This document shows positions 47,500-58,355 of a DNA stretch of 64,000 nt, in pieces. A program made the position numbers and the translations under genes. How positions within the stretch are numbered: the stretch's first letter is position 1; every line of letters starts with the position of its first letter. Below the pieces are notes generated by a model that saw only the letters and a list, made by a program, of their open reading frames with translations, ran no database searches and was not told where the DNA came from. Source of the DNA: Drosophila miranda (lineage: Eukaryota; Arthropoda; Insecta; Diptera; Drosophilidae); assembly GCF_003369915.1 (NCBI RefSeq), contig NC_046674.1:24307657-24371656 (forward strand). Reading direction: 5' to 3'.

Positions 47500-48805
47500 T
47501 TAATCAATGTGCGACCTCGCAACCTGGAGCTCCCGCCTCCCGCCCCCACACCACACCTCTCAGTCATTCATCCGTGAAACAAAAAACAAAAGAAAACGTT
47601 ATTAGGAGAACTACAACTTTATATACGAAATGCGAGTCCAAAATTTTATAAAAACTTTTGATGGAAGCAATCAAAATGCAATCAATCGGGATAGGATTAG
47701 GTGTAGGCGTAAGCGTGCCAGCTTAGGAGGATAAGAATTTAGAGGAGGAGCGAGAGAATACGTAACGATCCCCCAATATAGTTCACTAAGAGCCCCACTA
47801 CCCCTGCCCCTACCCCAGCCTAGTTCTAAGTGCGAAATTCTATTTTCTAAGTGAGAGAGTGAGAGAGCGAGAGAGCGCGTGAACGTGTTGAATGAATGCA
47901 AGTGAATGAATGTGAGTACGAGTGCGAGTGCGAGTGAGTGCCTGTTCAATGTGATCGTTTAGCAAAAATTAACTATAAACTGTGTAGCCCCTAGAGACCT
48001 AAGCGATAAACACACACACCTACAATTATAATTTGTATTATATTTATGCATATAGAGAACAGCACAGCACAGCACTGCACACACCTCTGTCTGTCTCAGA
48101 GCGAAATCAATTAACCCGAAAATGGAAAGCAATAACTAATGTCAACCGTAACACTGACCCCTAACCTGAGTTAATCCTTAGTCGACTTATCGTATGGCCA
48201 TAGAAAAGGGTCCGTCCCCTCATTTGTATCTTTCATAGACACCCCTTAACAAAATATATGTATCCTTATATAAATGTATTTATATGGGTTGTTTGCGTGT
48301 GTGTTGCCTAGACTTTTGCCAGAAAACAAACGCATTTTAACTAAACACACTTCGTAAGCCTAAATATTTATTCTAATTTTTTGATTTTGAATATTAAAAA
48401 GAAGAGAAACCACAAAAATACAAAAAGTAACATGGAAAATCTATGCAGTTTTAATGTGAACTGGAAAATGTGCTATTTTAAAAGAAACATCAATTGTGCC
48501 GGCAGAGGAAAGGATGTGCCGACGACACAGGAAAGCGAGACAAGGGCTGCGGATCTACCCAGTATTCAGTCAGCACTTTCATATAACTATGAGAGCTTAT
48601 GATTTATGTAATTTGTACAATATATTTTGTACATTCGCGCCACAGTTGGTATCGCAGTCGATGCTTGACTCGCAAGCATTTAACGTCCGATGCTCATAGA
48701 TTTTAATGATATATTAGGTTTATGGTGGAAGTGGATGTGCAACCCGATAAAGTGTATATATTCTTGATCAGCAAGAAAATAATAATAAAAGATTAGTATT
48801 ATTCA
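47500..48805 (+). other. dlp 3' UTR, cassette 1
   Basis: About 1.3 kb of noncoding sequence between the dlp stop and AATAAA at 48784-48789. It carries CA, GAGT and GA-rich tracts. The small open frame near 48381-48602 lies in the UTR and has no supporting features. Confidence 0.7.
48784..48789 (+). terminator. dlp polyadenylation signal, cassette 1
   Basis: AATAAA after an AATAAT run, 1.28 kb past the stop. Equivalent hexamers are at 54267-54272 and 59640-59645 in the other two units. Confidence 0.65.
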
Positions 48806-49096
48806 GAAAGCTTTTATTTACTTGTCATCGAATGACATTTTAAATGTTGATGCATTTTGAAATTCATTTCAAAAGTGGAATGAAGAAGTACTTCTTCATA
48901 TTAACCCACAAATAATGGACGGACCCACTTACAGATATTACATACCCTACGCACTCTGTTAACCAGCCATTACCTCTGCTCAATTTCCCCTATCGGTACT
49001 CCAATATCTTCCGCTTTAAAGGTCAGTTCCAACACAAGACTTGAATTTCAATTTACTGGCGATAAAATTGTGGGAGAACATAACGCGTTGTGTCAA
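48806..49096. other. Spacer between dlp 3' end and L repeat
   Basis: About 290 bp with no coding signal; it contains palindrome-like GAAGTACTTC. Repeated in units 2 and 3. Confidence 0.6.
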
Positions 49097-49313
49097 GCTC
49101 ACATATGTACTGACGGAGCACCGTACCGGTTATAAAAGTCAAGTCGCAGCCCTTGCCGCGGCTAACAGCGTACCGCCTTGTTTTCTTTTAGATTAACATG
49201 CTACATGGTAACTACATGTTAACAGTGGCGCTTTGGCATGTGAAATGCCGTATGTACTGTTAGGCGCAAAAACAGACGCACTTAACGGTCCACAAGATAG
49301 TCCGGTTGAACTG
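49097..49313 (+). repeat. Flanking direct repeat L, unit 1
   Basis: About 217 bp, roughly 70-75 percent similar by eye to the R repeat at 50359-50558. Landmarks shared in order: GCTCACATATGTACT, GTTATAAA, GCAGCCCTTGCCGCGGCTAA, CAGCGTACC, CTACATGGT, ACTACATGTT, ACAGTGGC, TGTTAGGCGC, GCACTTAAC and a final TCGGTT/CCGGTT. Equivalent copies lie at 54580-54796 and 59967-60183. Confidence 0.8.
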
Positions 49314-49574
49314 GGGATTTCCTGAATCTGTGCGCCAGAATCGAGTCTTGGAGTTTTTTAAAAATTAATTTTAATGGCTGCTACACATTTCTTGGTGAGG
49401 TTTGCATGTTTTTTGCAAGACTTTTTTTGTCCGAATATCAGGTGTTATGATGTTGGGTTAATGTTGATTGTTCGGCACAAAAGTGTCTTTGTTCGATTAA
49501 TAGTGTGATATTTAAAGGTTACATTTTCGCTTTTCGAGTGTTTTTATGTGTTACATTGAGAAGAGTTTCTTGAT

Positions 49575-50072
49575 TTAGTTACTGTGAAGATCTAAATCTT
49601 CAGTCTCCGAAGGTTTTTCATGCTCCTCAATAAGTGCATCGTCCACCTTGTCCACCTTGAAGTTCTCCTTAAAGTCGAAGTCATCGTCATCAGCTTCATC
49701 AGCTTCATCAGCTTCATCAGCTTCATCAGCTTCATCAGCTTCATCAGCTTCATCAGCTTCATCTTCTTCATCAGCTTCATCTGCTTCAGCTTCTTCATAT
49801 TCTTCATCAGCTTCATCTTCTTCATATTCTTCATCAGAGTCATCTTCTTCATATTCTTCATCTTCTTCGATATCTTTTCTATCGAAAGTATGTTTCAATT
49901 GTTGTACCGAAGTCCTTATAGAAATGACGCTATTCAGGAGATTATCCAAGCGTTGACCCATTGATTCCGTCCATTGAAAGCTAGCATTGGGTTTGGCTGC
50001 ACCTTTTTCCTCTACTTCCTGCCCGGCAGAGCTGGTGCATGGCTGCTTCTCACTCGATTCTGATGAAGACAT
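49575..50072 (-). CDS. Acidic (Glu-Ala-Asp)n protein, array copy 1
   Basis: A single-exon 165-residue protein with no family I recognise. Order: a Ser-rich start (MSSSESSEKQPCTSSAG), a short hydrophilic linker ending KPNASFQ, an amphipathic helix with heptad-like hydrophobics (MGQRLDNLLNSVISI..VQQL, about residues 38-60) that could form a coiled coil, then about 75 residues of almost pure Glu/Asp/Ala/Tyr with Glu-Ala-Asp repeats encoded by a 9-bp unit, and a C-terminal segment FDFKENFKVDKVDDALIEEH..EDLDLHSN. No signal peptide or membrane segment. It is convergent with dlp. Extreme acidity plus a helix is seen in histone-binding and chaperone-type proteins, but that is only an analogy. A TTCAGTTTAAC initiator-like word lies about 95 bp upstream. 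Confidence 0.7.
   Translation of the reverse strand: MSSSESSEKQPCTSSAGQEVEEKGAAKPNASFQWTESMGQRLDNLLNSVISIRTSVQQLKHTFDRKDIEEDEEYEEDDSDEEYEEDEADEEYEEAEADEADEEDEADEADEADEADEADEADEADEADDDDFDFKENFKVDKVDDALIEEHEKPSETEDLDLHSN
49682..49772 (-). repeat. 9-bp coding minisatellite (Glu-Ala-Asp)n
   Basis: GAAGCTGAT units on the minus strand, nearly perfect, eight or so in unit 1, six in unit 2 (from 55165) and seven in unit 3 (from 60552). It is the only length-variable part of the array proteins. Confidence 0.85.
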
Positions 50073-50159
50073 TTTAATATTTTCGAAAAAATGTATTTTG
50101 ATTTTCTGTTGATGTGTCTCGACTTTTGCGGAACTTTATGTTTTTCTCAGGTTTTTGTT

Positions 50160-50180
50160 AAACTGAATGTAAAATAAAGA
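50160..50180 (-). promoter_or_regulatory. Initiator-like element of the acidic gene (array copy 1)
   Basis: On the minus strand ACATTCAGTTTAACAAAAAC contains TCAGTT, a fly initiator. The divergent copy keeps ATTCAGTTCAACGAAAG at the matching place (about 62883-62899), while neighbouring bases differ. Conservation of this word across an otherwise diverged flank suggests it is the transcription start. Confidence 0.45.
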
Positions 50181-50358
50181 GTCATTCGCACCAGTCAGCT
50201 AGTAAGAGAGCATAAAACTCCAAGCCACCCGAGACCGAGACCAAAAAAAATCTCGATATCAGACGAGGCTCTTTTGAAAAATAATCAAGTTGTCCCTATT
50301 GCGAACAGCTAAACCAAACAGTATATAAAATATATTGTATAAATTACATAAAACATAA

Positions 50359-50558
50359 GCTCACATATGTACTGTTATAAAGTAATGTCGCAGCCCTTGC
50401 CGCGGCTAACAGCGTACCCGCTGGTTGTATATTACATCACATACTACATGGTGACTACATGTTGACAGTGGCACAGAGGCTCTGTGGCAGAAATAAGTAA
50501 TGTTAGGCGCGCAATCAGCGGCACTTAACAGTACCATAACATAGTTCGGTTCAACTCG
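50359..50558 (+). repeat. Flanking direct repeat R, unit 1
   Basis: The partner of the L repeat, in the same orientation, on the other side of the acidic gene. Equivalent copies lie at 55824-56023 and 61220-61419. The fourth, divergent acidic gene has neither L nor R, and its homology with the array starts right after L. The pair may be remnants of a mobile element's ends or a duplicated insertion site. Confidence 0.75.
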
Positions 50559-50876
50559 GCTTAGTGGTTCCAGAAAACTAATGAACTAGAAGTTGTGAGG
50601 CGCGGGAAATTCAAACACTGCTTTGCATATTTATCATTCATTTTGATCACTATTTTATCATGATAATTATTTCATTAGCTGAAAATTGCATTTTAAGCTC
50701 TTGGCGTTTCTTTCTAATAAACGATAATGTAATGTTTTGTTACAGCCTTAGCCCTCAAGTATGGCGCACTTGCTTGAGAGCAGCCAGTGCCTTGTACCAC
50801 TTCCGCTTTTTCCGCACACATGGAATTGGATGCTCATCGAGCTGCATAAACCACGTGGCCAAATAGGGCCGTTTGC
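50559..50876. other. Spacer between R repeat and unit junction
   Basis: About 320 bp, including ACTTCCGCTTTTTCCGCACAC and a stretch ending GTGGCCAAATAGGGCCGTTT at the junction. No gene seen. Its unit 3 equivalent (61420-61737) runs on into single-copy DNA. Confidence 0.6.
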
Positions 50877-51596
50877 TCAAATTTATACATTTCTCGCTTC
50901 ATTTTTCGCTGCCTTTTGTTGTTACCTATTGTTGTTGTTGTTGTTGTTGTTGTTCGGCATTTTGCTTTTAATGTGTTTACTTTTGGCAGTATGTATTTGT
51001 TTGTTGCTTTTTGTTGCCCGTTAAAGGCTATTTTGGCAAAATGCGAAATAGTTTTTAATTTTAATTTGAATTCTTATTCATTTTCCTCTCCTCTCCTCTC
51101 CCCTCCTCCCCGACTCCGACTCTGTCTCTGTTTCTGGCGGCTGCCTAATTTGAAGTTGGCCGAAGCCGCTTTTGATGATTGCAATCTCGTGCGGATTGGC
51201 TTGGCCCTCGAAGAACGGGATATCCAGCATTTACCACTTGACCCCACCCGACCTAACCTCTTCCATTGCGGGCACAAACAAAACATACATCAACCGTAGA
51301 CTGTAAACCGCGAGTGGCTGATGGATGGGTATCGTATCCCCACGTAGGGGAAGGAGATGGGGATGATAAGACAGTAGTCGGACAGGCAGAGGTCTCTGAT
51401 CGCTCGAGTGGCTCTCACTGAGTAGCTGGTGGCAATCAATTCTTATCTGCGGAATGGGGGATAGGTCAATAGAACCTATTAATAGCCATTCAGAGGCTAT
51501 ATTCCAAGGGGTGTTAATGAAATTGATTCTGAATGTGTGACCTTTGAATGGGGATTTTAATGAAATTTAATTTCGAACTCTCTGTTTTCATTGCAG

Positions 51597-52982
51597 GACT
51601 CTGGCCAAGACATCACCAACCGCGTGTTCCAGGGCTGCGGCAGACCCACTCTGAGACGAGCCAAGCGTTCCGTTCACCCCAAGCTCCAGGCAGTCCAGGA
51701 ACTCCATGTGGAGAGCCCCGCCGAGGCGGACACCCTGGACATAGACGCCACATTGGATGAGGCGATTGTGCTGCGAGAGCGGAGAGCTGCAGAGCCAGGC
51801 TCCCAGGAAAGCTCCGTCTCACAGCAGTCCCAGGAGCAGGGCGTGGGCAAGAATGGTGGAAACAATGGTGGAGCTGGAGGCGGAGGAGGAGGAGGAGGTG
51901 GCAGCGGTGGTGGTGGTGGTGGCGGTGGCGGTGCAGGTGGCGGTGGCAACAACCGTCGCCAACAGCAGCGTCGGAAGCAACAACAGCAGCAGCGACGCAA
52001 GCAGCAGAACAACCGCAACGACAACGACGACGATGAGAACGAGAGCGGAGGCGGCGGACGCGAACCGATACTGGACAGGATCGTGCGGGACATTCGGCAG
52101 CGGGTGAAGGAATACAAGAAGTTCTGGTCGAATCTGCCGCACTCCATATGCAGCAATGAGGACATAGCTGCCAGCTCCGATGTGGATGTTTTGTGCTGGA
52201 ATGGACACACCATCGATAGGTACGACACCAAAAGATAGCAGCACGAGTACGCGAGTTACCAGAGCCGTGTTTAACACATCATTTCCCCTGTAGATACATG
52301 CACTCGATCACAACGGAGCACGGCTCCAACCCGGAGTTCAGTGGCAACCCGGCCAACACCCGGCAAACGGCTCAGATGTCCTCGCAGCTGTTCCACCTGA
52401 AGAACGCCGTCAGCCACCTGCGCAATGCCTACAACGGTCAGGACGTGGAGTGGAGTGAACAGGGTAGGTCGACAGAAAATTCAATAGGGCACGCCCACTT
52501 ATTCCTAATTCGTTTCTTTTTGTTGTTCTGCAGAAGAGCCGTATTTGGGCAGTGGAGCTGGTTCGGGTTCCGGTTCAGAGGACGACGAGGACGATGACGA
52601 GGGCTCCGGCCTGGGTCCTTTCGAGCCGAGCCACAAACCCGATGTGGACCGACCCTCGGTGGATGCCGACAACGATGACGACGAGGATGGCCATCCTCAG
52701 ATTCCCACACACACATCCCGGCCGAATGTGGACGAGAAGAACCCCTTGGTCCACCCTACGCACTTCGACCATAACGATCTCGACGATGATCAGCATGGTG
52801 AGGGCGACGACGACGACGAAGAGTTGGAGGGACGCCATGGCGACGGCGATTCGAATGCCGATGGCGACGCCACTCGCTCGTCCAGTGCACCGGAGAAGAT
52901 GACGCTACGTCGCGCTCTGGTTGTCTATTTGCTGCCTCTCTATATGGCGTGGTTCGGTGGCGTCTGCGCCGATTTGCTGTGA
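51597..52982 (+). CDS. dlp exons 6-8, cassette 2 (partial gene duplicate)
   Basis: Exons 51597-52219, 52294-52463 and 52534-52982 code the same residues as cassette 1 (furin site to GPI signal); I see no coding change. There is no promoter, signal peptide or exons 1-5, so alone it is a 5'-truncated duplicate. All acceptors and donors are intact and exon 5 ends in phase 0. Splicing from exon 5 past cassette 1 would therefore give an ordinary Dlp protein if transcription reads through the first polyadenylation site. Otherwise it is silent. Confidence 0.85.
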
Positions 52983-54266
52983 TTAATCAATGTGCGACCT
53001 CGCAACCTGGAGCTCCCGCCTCCCGCCCCCACACCACACCTCTCAGTCATTCATCCGTGAAACAAAAAACAAAAGAAAACGTTATTAGGAGAACTACAAC
53101 TTTATATACGAAATGCGAGTCCAAAATTTTATAAAAACTTTTGATGGAAGCAATCAAAATGCAATCAATCGGGATAGGATTAGGTGTAGGCGTAAGCGTG
53201 CCAGCTTAGGAGGATAAGAATTTAGAGGAGGAGCGAGAGAATACGTAACGATCCCCCAATATAGTTCACTAAGAGCCCCACTACCCCTGCCCCTACCCCA
53301 GCCTAGTTCTAAGTGCGAAATTCTATTTTCTAAGTGAGAGAGTGAGAGAGCGAGAGAGCGCGTGAACGTGTTGAATGAATGCAAGTGAATGAATGTGAGT
53401 ACGAGTGCGAGTGCGAGTGAGTGCCTGTTCAATGTGATCGTTTAGCAAAAATTAACTATAAACTGTGTAGCCCCTAGAGACCTAAGCGATAAACACACAC
53501 ACCTACAATTATAATTTGTATTATATTTATGCATATAGAGAACAGCACAGCACAGCACTGCACACACCTCTGTCTGTCTCAGAGCGAAATCAATTAACCC
53601 GAAAATGGAAAGCAATAACTAATGTCAACCGTAACACTGACCCCTAACCTGAGTTAATCCTTAGTCGACTTATCGTATGGCCATAGAAAAGGGTCCGTCC
53701 CCTCATTTGTATCTTTCATAGACACCCCTTAACAAAATATATGTATCCTTATATAAATGTATTTATATGGGTTGTTTGCGTGTGTGTTGCCTAGACTTTT
53801 GCCAGAAAACAAACGCATTTTAACTAAACACACTTCGTAAGCCTAAATATTTATTCTAATTTTTTGATTTTGAATATTAAAAAGAAGAGAAACCACAAAA
53901 ATACAAAAAGTAACATGGAAAATCTATGCAGTTTTAATGTGAACTGGAAAATGTGCTATTTTAAAAGAAACATCAATTGTGCCGGCAGAGGAAAGGATGT
54001 GCCGACGACACAGGAAAGCGAGACAAGGGCTGCGGATCTACCCAGTATTCAGTCAGCACTTTCATATAACTATGAGAGCTTATGATTTATGTAATTTGTA
54101 CAATATATTTTGTACATTCGCGCCACAGTTGGTATCGCAGTCGATGCTTGACTCGCAAGCATTTAACGTCCGATGCTCATAGATTTTAATGATATATTAG
54201 GTTTATGGTGGAAGTGGATGTGCAACCCGATAAAGTGTATATATTCTTGATCAGCAAGAAAATAAT

Positions 54267-54272
54267 AATAAA
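54267..54272 (+). terminator. dlp-type polyadenylation signal, unit 2
   Basis: AATAAA at the position equivalent to 48784 in unit 1. Confidence 0.6.
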
Positions 54273-55057
54273 AGATTAGTATTATTCAGAAAGCTTTTAT
54301 TTACTTGTCATCGAATGACATTTTAAATGTTGATGCATTTTGAAATTCATTTCAAAAGTGGAATGAAGAAGTACTTCTTCATATTAACCCACAAATAATG
54401 GACGGACCCACTTACAGATATTACATACCCTACGCACTCTGTTAACCAGCCATTACCTCTGCTCAATTTCCCCTATCGGTACTCCAATATCTTCCGCTTT
54501 AAAGGTCAGTTCCAACACAAGACTTGAATTTCAATTTACTGGCGATAAAATTGTGGGAGAACATAACGCGTTGTGTCAAGCTCACATATGTACTGACGGA
54601 GCACCGTACCGGTTATAAAAGTCAAGTCGCAGCCCTTGCCGCGGCTAACAGCGTACCGCCTTGTTTTCTTTTAGATTAACATGCTACATGGTAACTACAT
54701 GTTAACAGTGGCGCTTTGGCATGTGAAATGCCGTATGTACTGTTAGGCGCAAAAACAGACGCACTTAACGGTCCACAAGATAGTCCGGTTGAACTGGGGA
54801 TTTCCTGAATCTGTGCGCCAGAATCGAGTCTTGGAGTTTTTTAAAAATTAATTTTAATGGCTGCTACACATTTCTTGGTGAGGTTTGCATGTTTTTTGCA
54901 AGACTTTTTTTGTCCGAATATCAGGTGTTATGATGTTGGGTTAATGTTGATTGTTCGGCACAAAAGTGTCTTTGTTCGATTAATAGTGTGATATTTAAAG
55001 GTTACATTTTCGCTTTTCGAGTGTTTTTATGTGTTACATTGAGAAGAGTTTCTTGAT

Positions 55058-55537
55058 TTAGTTACTGTGAAGATCTAAATCTTCAGTCTCCGAAGGTTTT
55101 TCATGCTCCTCAATAAGTGCATCGTCCACCTTGTCCACCTTGAAGTTCTCCTTAAAGTCGAAGTCATCGTCATCAGCTTCATCAGCTTCATCAGCTTCAT
55201 CAGCTTCATCAGCTTCATCAGCTTCATCTTCTTCATCAGCTTCATCTGCTTCAGCTTCTTCATATTCTTCATCAGCTTCATCTTCTTCATATTCTTCATC
55301 AGAGTCATCTTCTTCATATTCTTCATCTTCTTCGATATCTTTTCTATCGAAAGTATGTTTCAATTGTTGTACCGAAGTCCTTATAGAAATGACGCTATTC
55401 AGGAGATTATCCAAGCGTTGACCCATTGATTCCGTCCATTGAAAGCTAGCATTGGGTTTGGCTGCACCTTTTTCCTCTACTTCCTGCCCGGCAGAGCTGG
55501 TGCATGGCTGCTTCTCACTCGATTCTGATGAAGACAT
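55058..55537 (-). CDS. Acidic (Glu-Ala-Asp)n protein, array copy 2
   Basis: 159 residues, identical to array copy 1 except for two fewer Glu-Ala-Asp units (18 bp). Frame and flanks are intact, so there is no sign of decay. Because unequal alignment of the 9-bp units changes length in steps of three residues, frame is always kept. Confidence 0.7.
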   Translation of the reverse strand: MSSSESSEKQPCTSSAGQEVEEKGAAKPNASFQWTESMGQRLDNLLNSVISIRTSVQQLKHTFDRKDIEEDEEYEEDDSDEEYEEDEADEEYEEAEADEADEEDEADEADEADEADEADEADDDDFDFKENFKVDKVDDALIEEHEKPSETEDLDLHSN

Positions 55538-57071
55538 TTTAATATTTTCGAAAAAATGTATTTTGATTTTCTGTTGATGTGTCTCGACTTTTGCGGAACT
55601 TTATGTTTTTCTCAGGTTTTTGTTAAACTGAATGTAAAATAAAGAGTCATTCGCACCAGTCAGCTAGTAAGAGAGCATAAAACTCCAAGCCACCCGAGAC
55701 CGAGACCAAAAAAAATCTCGATATCAGACGAGGCTCTTTTGAAAAATAATCAAGTTGTCCCTATTGCGAACAGCTAAACCAAACAGTATATAAAATATAT
55801 TGTATAAATTACATAAAACATAAGCTCACATATGTACTGTTATAAAGTAATGTCGCAGCCCTTGCCGCGGCTAACAGCGTACCCGCTGGTTGTATATTAC
55901 ATCACATACTACATGGTGACTACATGTTGACAGTGGCACAGAGGCTCTGTGGCAGAAATAAGTAATGTTAGGCGCGCAATCAGCGGCACTTAACAGTACC
56001 ATAACATAGTTCGGTTCAACTCGGCTTAGTGGTTCCAGAAAACTAATGAACTAGAAGTTGTGAGGCGCGGGAAATTCAAACACTGCTTTGCATATTTATC
56101 ATTCATTTTGATCACTATTTATGATTATTTTATCATGATAATTATTTCATTAGCTGAAAATTGCATTTTAAGCTCTTGGCGTTTCTTTCTAATAAACGAT
56201 AATGTAATGTTTTGTTACAGCCTTAGCCCTCAAGTATGGCGCACTTGCTTGAGAGCAGCCAGTGCCTTGTACCACTTCCGCTTTTTCCGCACACATGGAA
56301 TTGGATGCTCATCGAGCTGCATAAACCACGTGGCCAAATAGGGCCGTTTGCTCAAATTTATACATTTCTCGCTTCATTTTTCGCTGCCTTTTGTTGTTAC
56401 CTATTGTTGTTGTTGTTGTTGTTGTTGTTCGGCATTTTGCTTTTAATGTGTTTACTTTTGGCAGTATGTATTTGTTTGTTGCTTTTTGTTGCCCGTTAAA
56501 GGCTATTTTGGCAAAATGCGAAATAGTTTTTAATTTTAATTTGAATTCTTATTCATTTTCCTCTCCTCTCCTCTCCCCTCCTCCCCGACTCCGACTCTGT
56601 CTCTGTTTCTGGCGGCTGCCTAATTTGAAGTTGGCCGAAGCCGCTTTTGATGATTGCAATCTCGTGCGGATTGGCTTGGCCCTCGAAGAACGGGATATCC
56701 AGCATTTACCACTTGACCCCACCCGACCTAACCTCTTCCATTGCGGGCCCAAACAAAACATACATCAACCGTAGACTGTAAACCGCGAGTGGCTGATGGA
56801 TGGGTATCGTATCCCCACGTAGGGAAAGGAGATGGGGATGATAAGACAGTAGTCGGACAGGCAGAGGTCTCTGATCGCTCGAGTGGCTCTCACTGAGTAG
56901 CTGGTGGCAATCAATTCTTATCTGCGGAATGGGGGATAGGTCAATAGAACCTATTAATAGCCATTCAGAGGCTATATTCCAAAGGGTGTTAATGGAATTG
57001 ATTCTGAATGTGTGACCTTTGAATGGGGATTTTAATGAAATTTAATTTCGAACTCTCTGTTTTCATTGCAG

Positions 57072-58355
57072 GACTCTGGCCAAGACATCACCAACCGCGT
57101 GTTCCAGGGCTGCGGCAGACCCACTCTGAGACGAGCCAAGCGTTCCGTTCACCCCAAGCTCCAGGCAGTCCAGGAACTCCATGTGGAGAGCCCCGCCGAG
57201 GCGGACACCCTGGACATAGACGCCACATTGGATGAGGCGATTGTGCTGCGAGAGCGGAGAGGTGGAGGAGGTGGCAGCGGTGGTGGTGGTGGTGGCGGTG
57301 GCGGTGCAGGTGGCGGTGGCAGCAACCGTCGCCAACAGCAGCGTCGGAAGCAACAACAGCAGCAGCGACGCAAGCAGCAGAACAACCGCAACGACAACGA
57401 CGACGATGAGAACGAGAGCGGAGGCGGCGGACGCGAACCGATACTGGACAGGATCGTGCGGGACATTCGGCAGCGGGTGAAGGAATACAAGAAGTTCTGG
57501 TCGAATCTGCCGCACTCCATATGCAGCAATGAGGACATAGCTGCCAGCTCCGATGTGGATGTTTTGTGCTGGAATGGACACACCATCGATAGGTACGACA
57601 CCAAAAGATAGCAGCACGAGTACGCGAGTTACCAGAGCCGTGTTTAACACATCATTTCCCCTGTAGATACATGCACTCGATCACAACGGAGCACGGCTCC
57701 AACCCGGAGTTCAGTGGCAACCCGGCCAACACCCGGCAAACGGCTCAGATGTCCTCGCAGCTGTTCCACCTGAAGAACGCCGTCAGCCACCTGCGCAATG
57801 CCTACAACGGTCAGGACGTGGAGTGGAGTGAACAGGGTAGGTCGACAGAAAATTCAATAGGGCACGCCCACTTATTCCTAATTCGTTTCTTTTTGTTGTT
57901 CTGCAGAAGAGCCGTATTTGGGCAGTGGAGCTGGTTCGGGTTCCGGTTCAGAGGACGACGAGGACGATGACGAGGGCTCCGGCCTGGGTCCTTTCGAGCC
58001 GAGCCACAAACCCGATGTGGACCGACCCTCGGTGGATGCCGACAACGATGACGACGAGGATGGCCATCCTCAGATTCCCACACACACATCCCGGCCGAAT
58101 GTGGACGAGAAGAACCCCTTGGTCCACCCTACGCACTTCGACCATAACGATCTCGACGATGATCAGCATGGTGAGGGCGACGACGACGACGAAGAGTTGG
58201 AGGGACGCCATGGCGACGGCGATTCGAATGCCGATGGCGACGCCACTCGCTCGTCCAGTGCACCGGAGAAGATGACGCTACGTCGCGCTCTGGTTGTCTA
58301 TTTGCTGCCTCTCTATATGGCGTGGTTCGGTGGCGTCTGCGCCGATTTGCTGTGA
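57072..58355 (+). CDS. dlp exons 6-8, cassette 3 (in-frame 34-residue deletion)
   Basis: Exons 57072-57592, 57667-57836 and 57907-58355. Relative to cassettes 1 and 2, exon 6 lacks 102 bp just after LRERR, removing the Ala-Glu-Pro..Gln-Gly-Val-Gly-Lys segment and part of the Gly run. The frame is kept and a following Asn is Ser. Everything else, including the Ser-Gly sites and GPI signal, is intact. If joined to exons 1-5 it would encode 758 residues. Without read-through it is a silent duplicate. Confidence 0.85.

Larger units (their letters stand above)
45396..50876 (+). repeat. Tandem unit 1 (5481 bp): dlp exons 6-8 + acidic gene
   Basis: It begins in dlp intron 5 at TCAAATTTATACATTTCTCG, which reappears at 50877 and 56352. 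It holds part of intron 5, dlp exons 6-8, the 3' UTR, a convergent acidic-protein gene and about 300 bp beyond. Its left edge is continuous with single-copy dlp sequence, so this copy is spliced to exons 1-5 most directly. Confidence 0.97.
50877..56351 (+). repeat. Tandem unit 2 (5475 bp)
   Basis: Collinear with unit 1 with very few differences: a shorter GTT microsatellite, one extra CCTCT, two fewer 9-bp Glu-Ala-Asp units, and a small insertion near 56118. The junction with unit 1 reads GGGCCGTTTGCTCAAATTTA. Confidence 0.97.

Noticed and set aside
48381-48602. A 73-residue open frame in the dlp 3' UTR, present in all three units
   Set aside because: Present only because the UTR is triplicated. 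No domain, AT-rich codons, and lies before the polyadenylation signal of dlp on the same strand.
49620-49964. Open frames on the plus strand across the acidic gene (poly Phe-Ile-Ser and poly Ser-Ala)
   Set aside because: They are antisense translations of the 9-bp GAAGCTGAT repeat and have no independent support. The minus-strand acidic frame has a natural Met start, non-repeat conserved ends and a homologue at 62477-62830.
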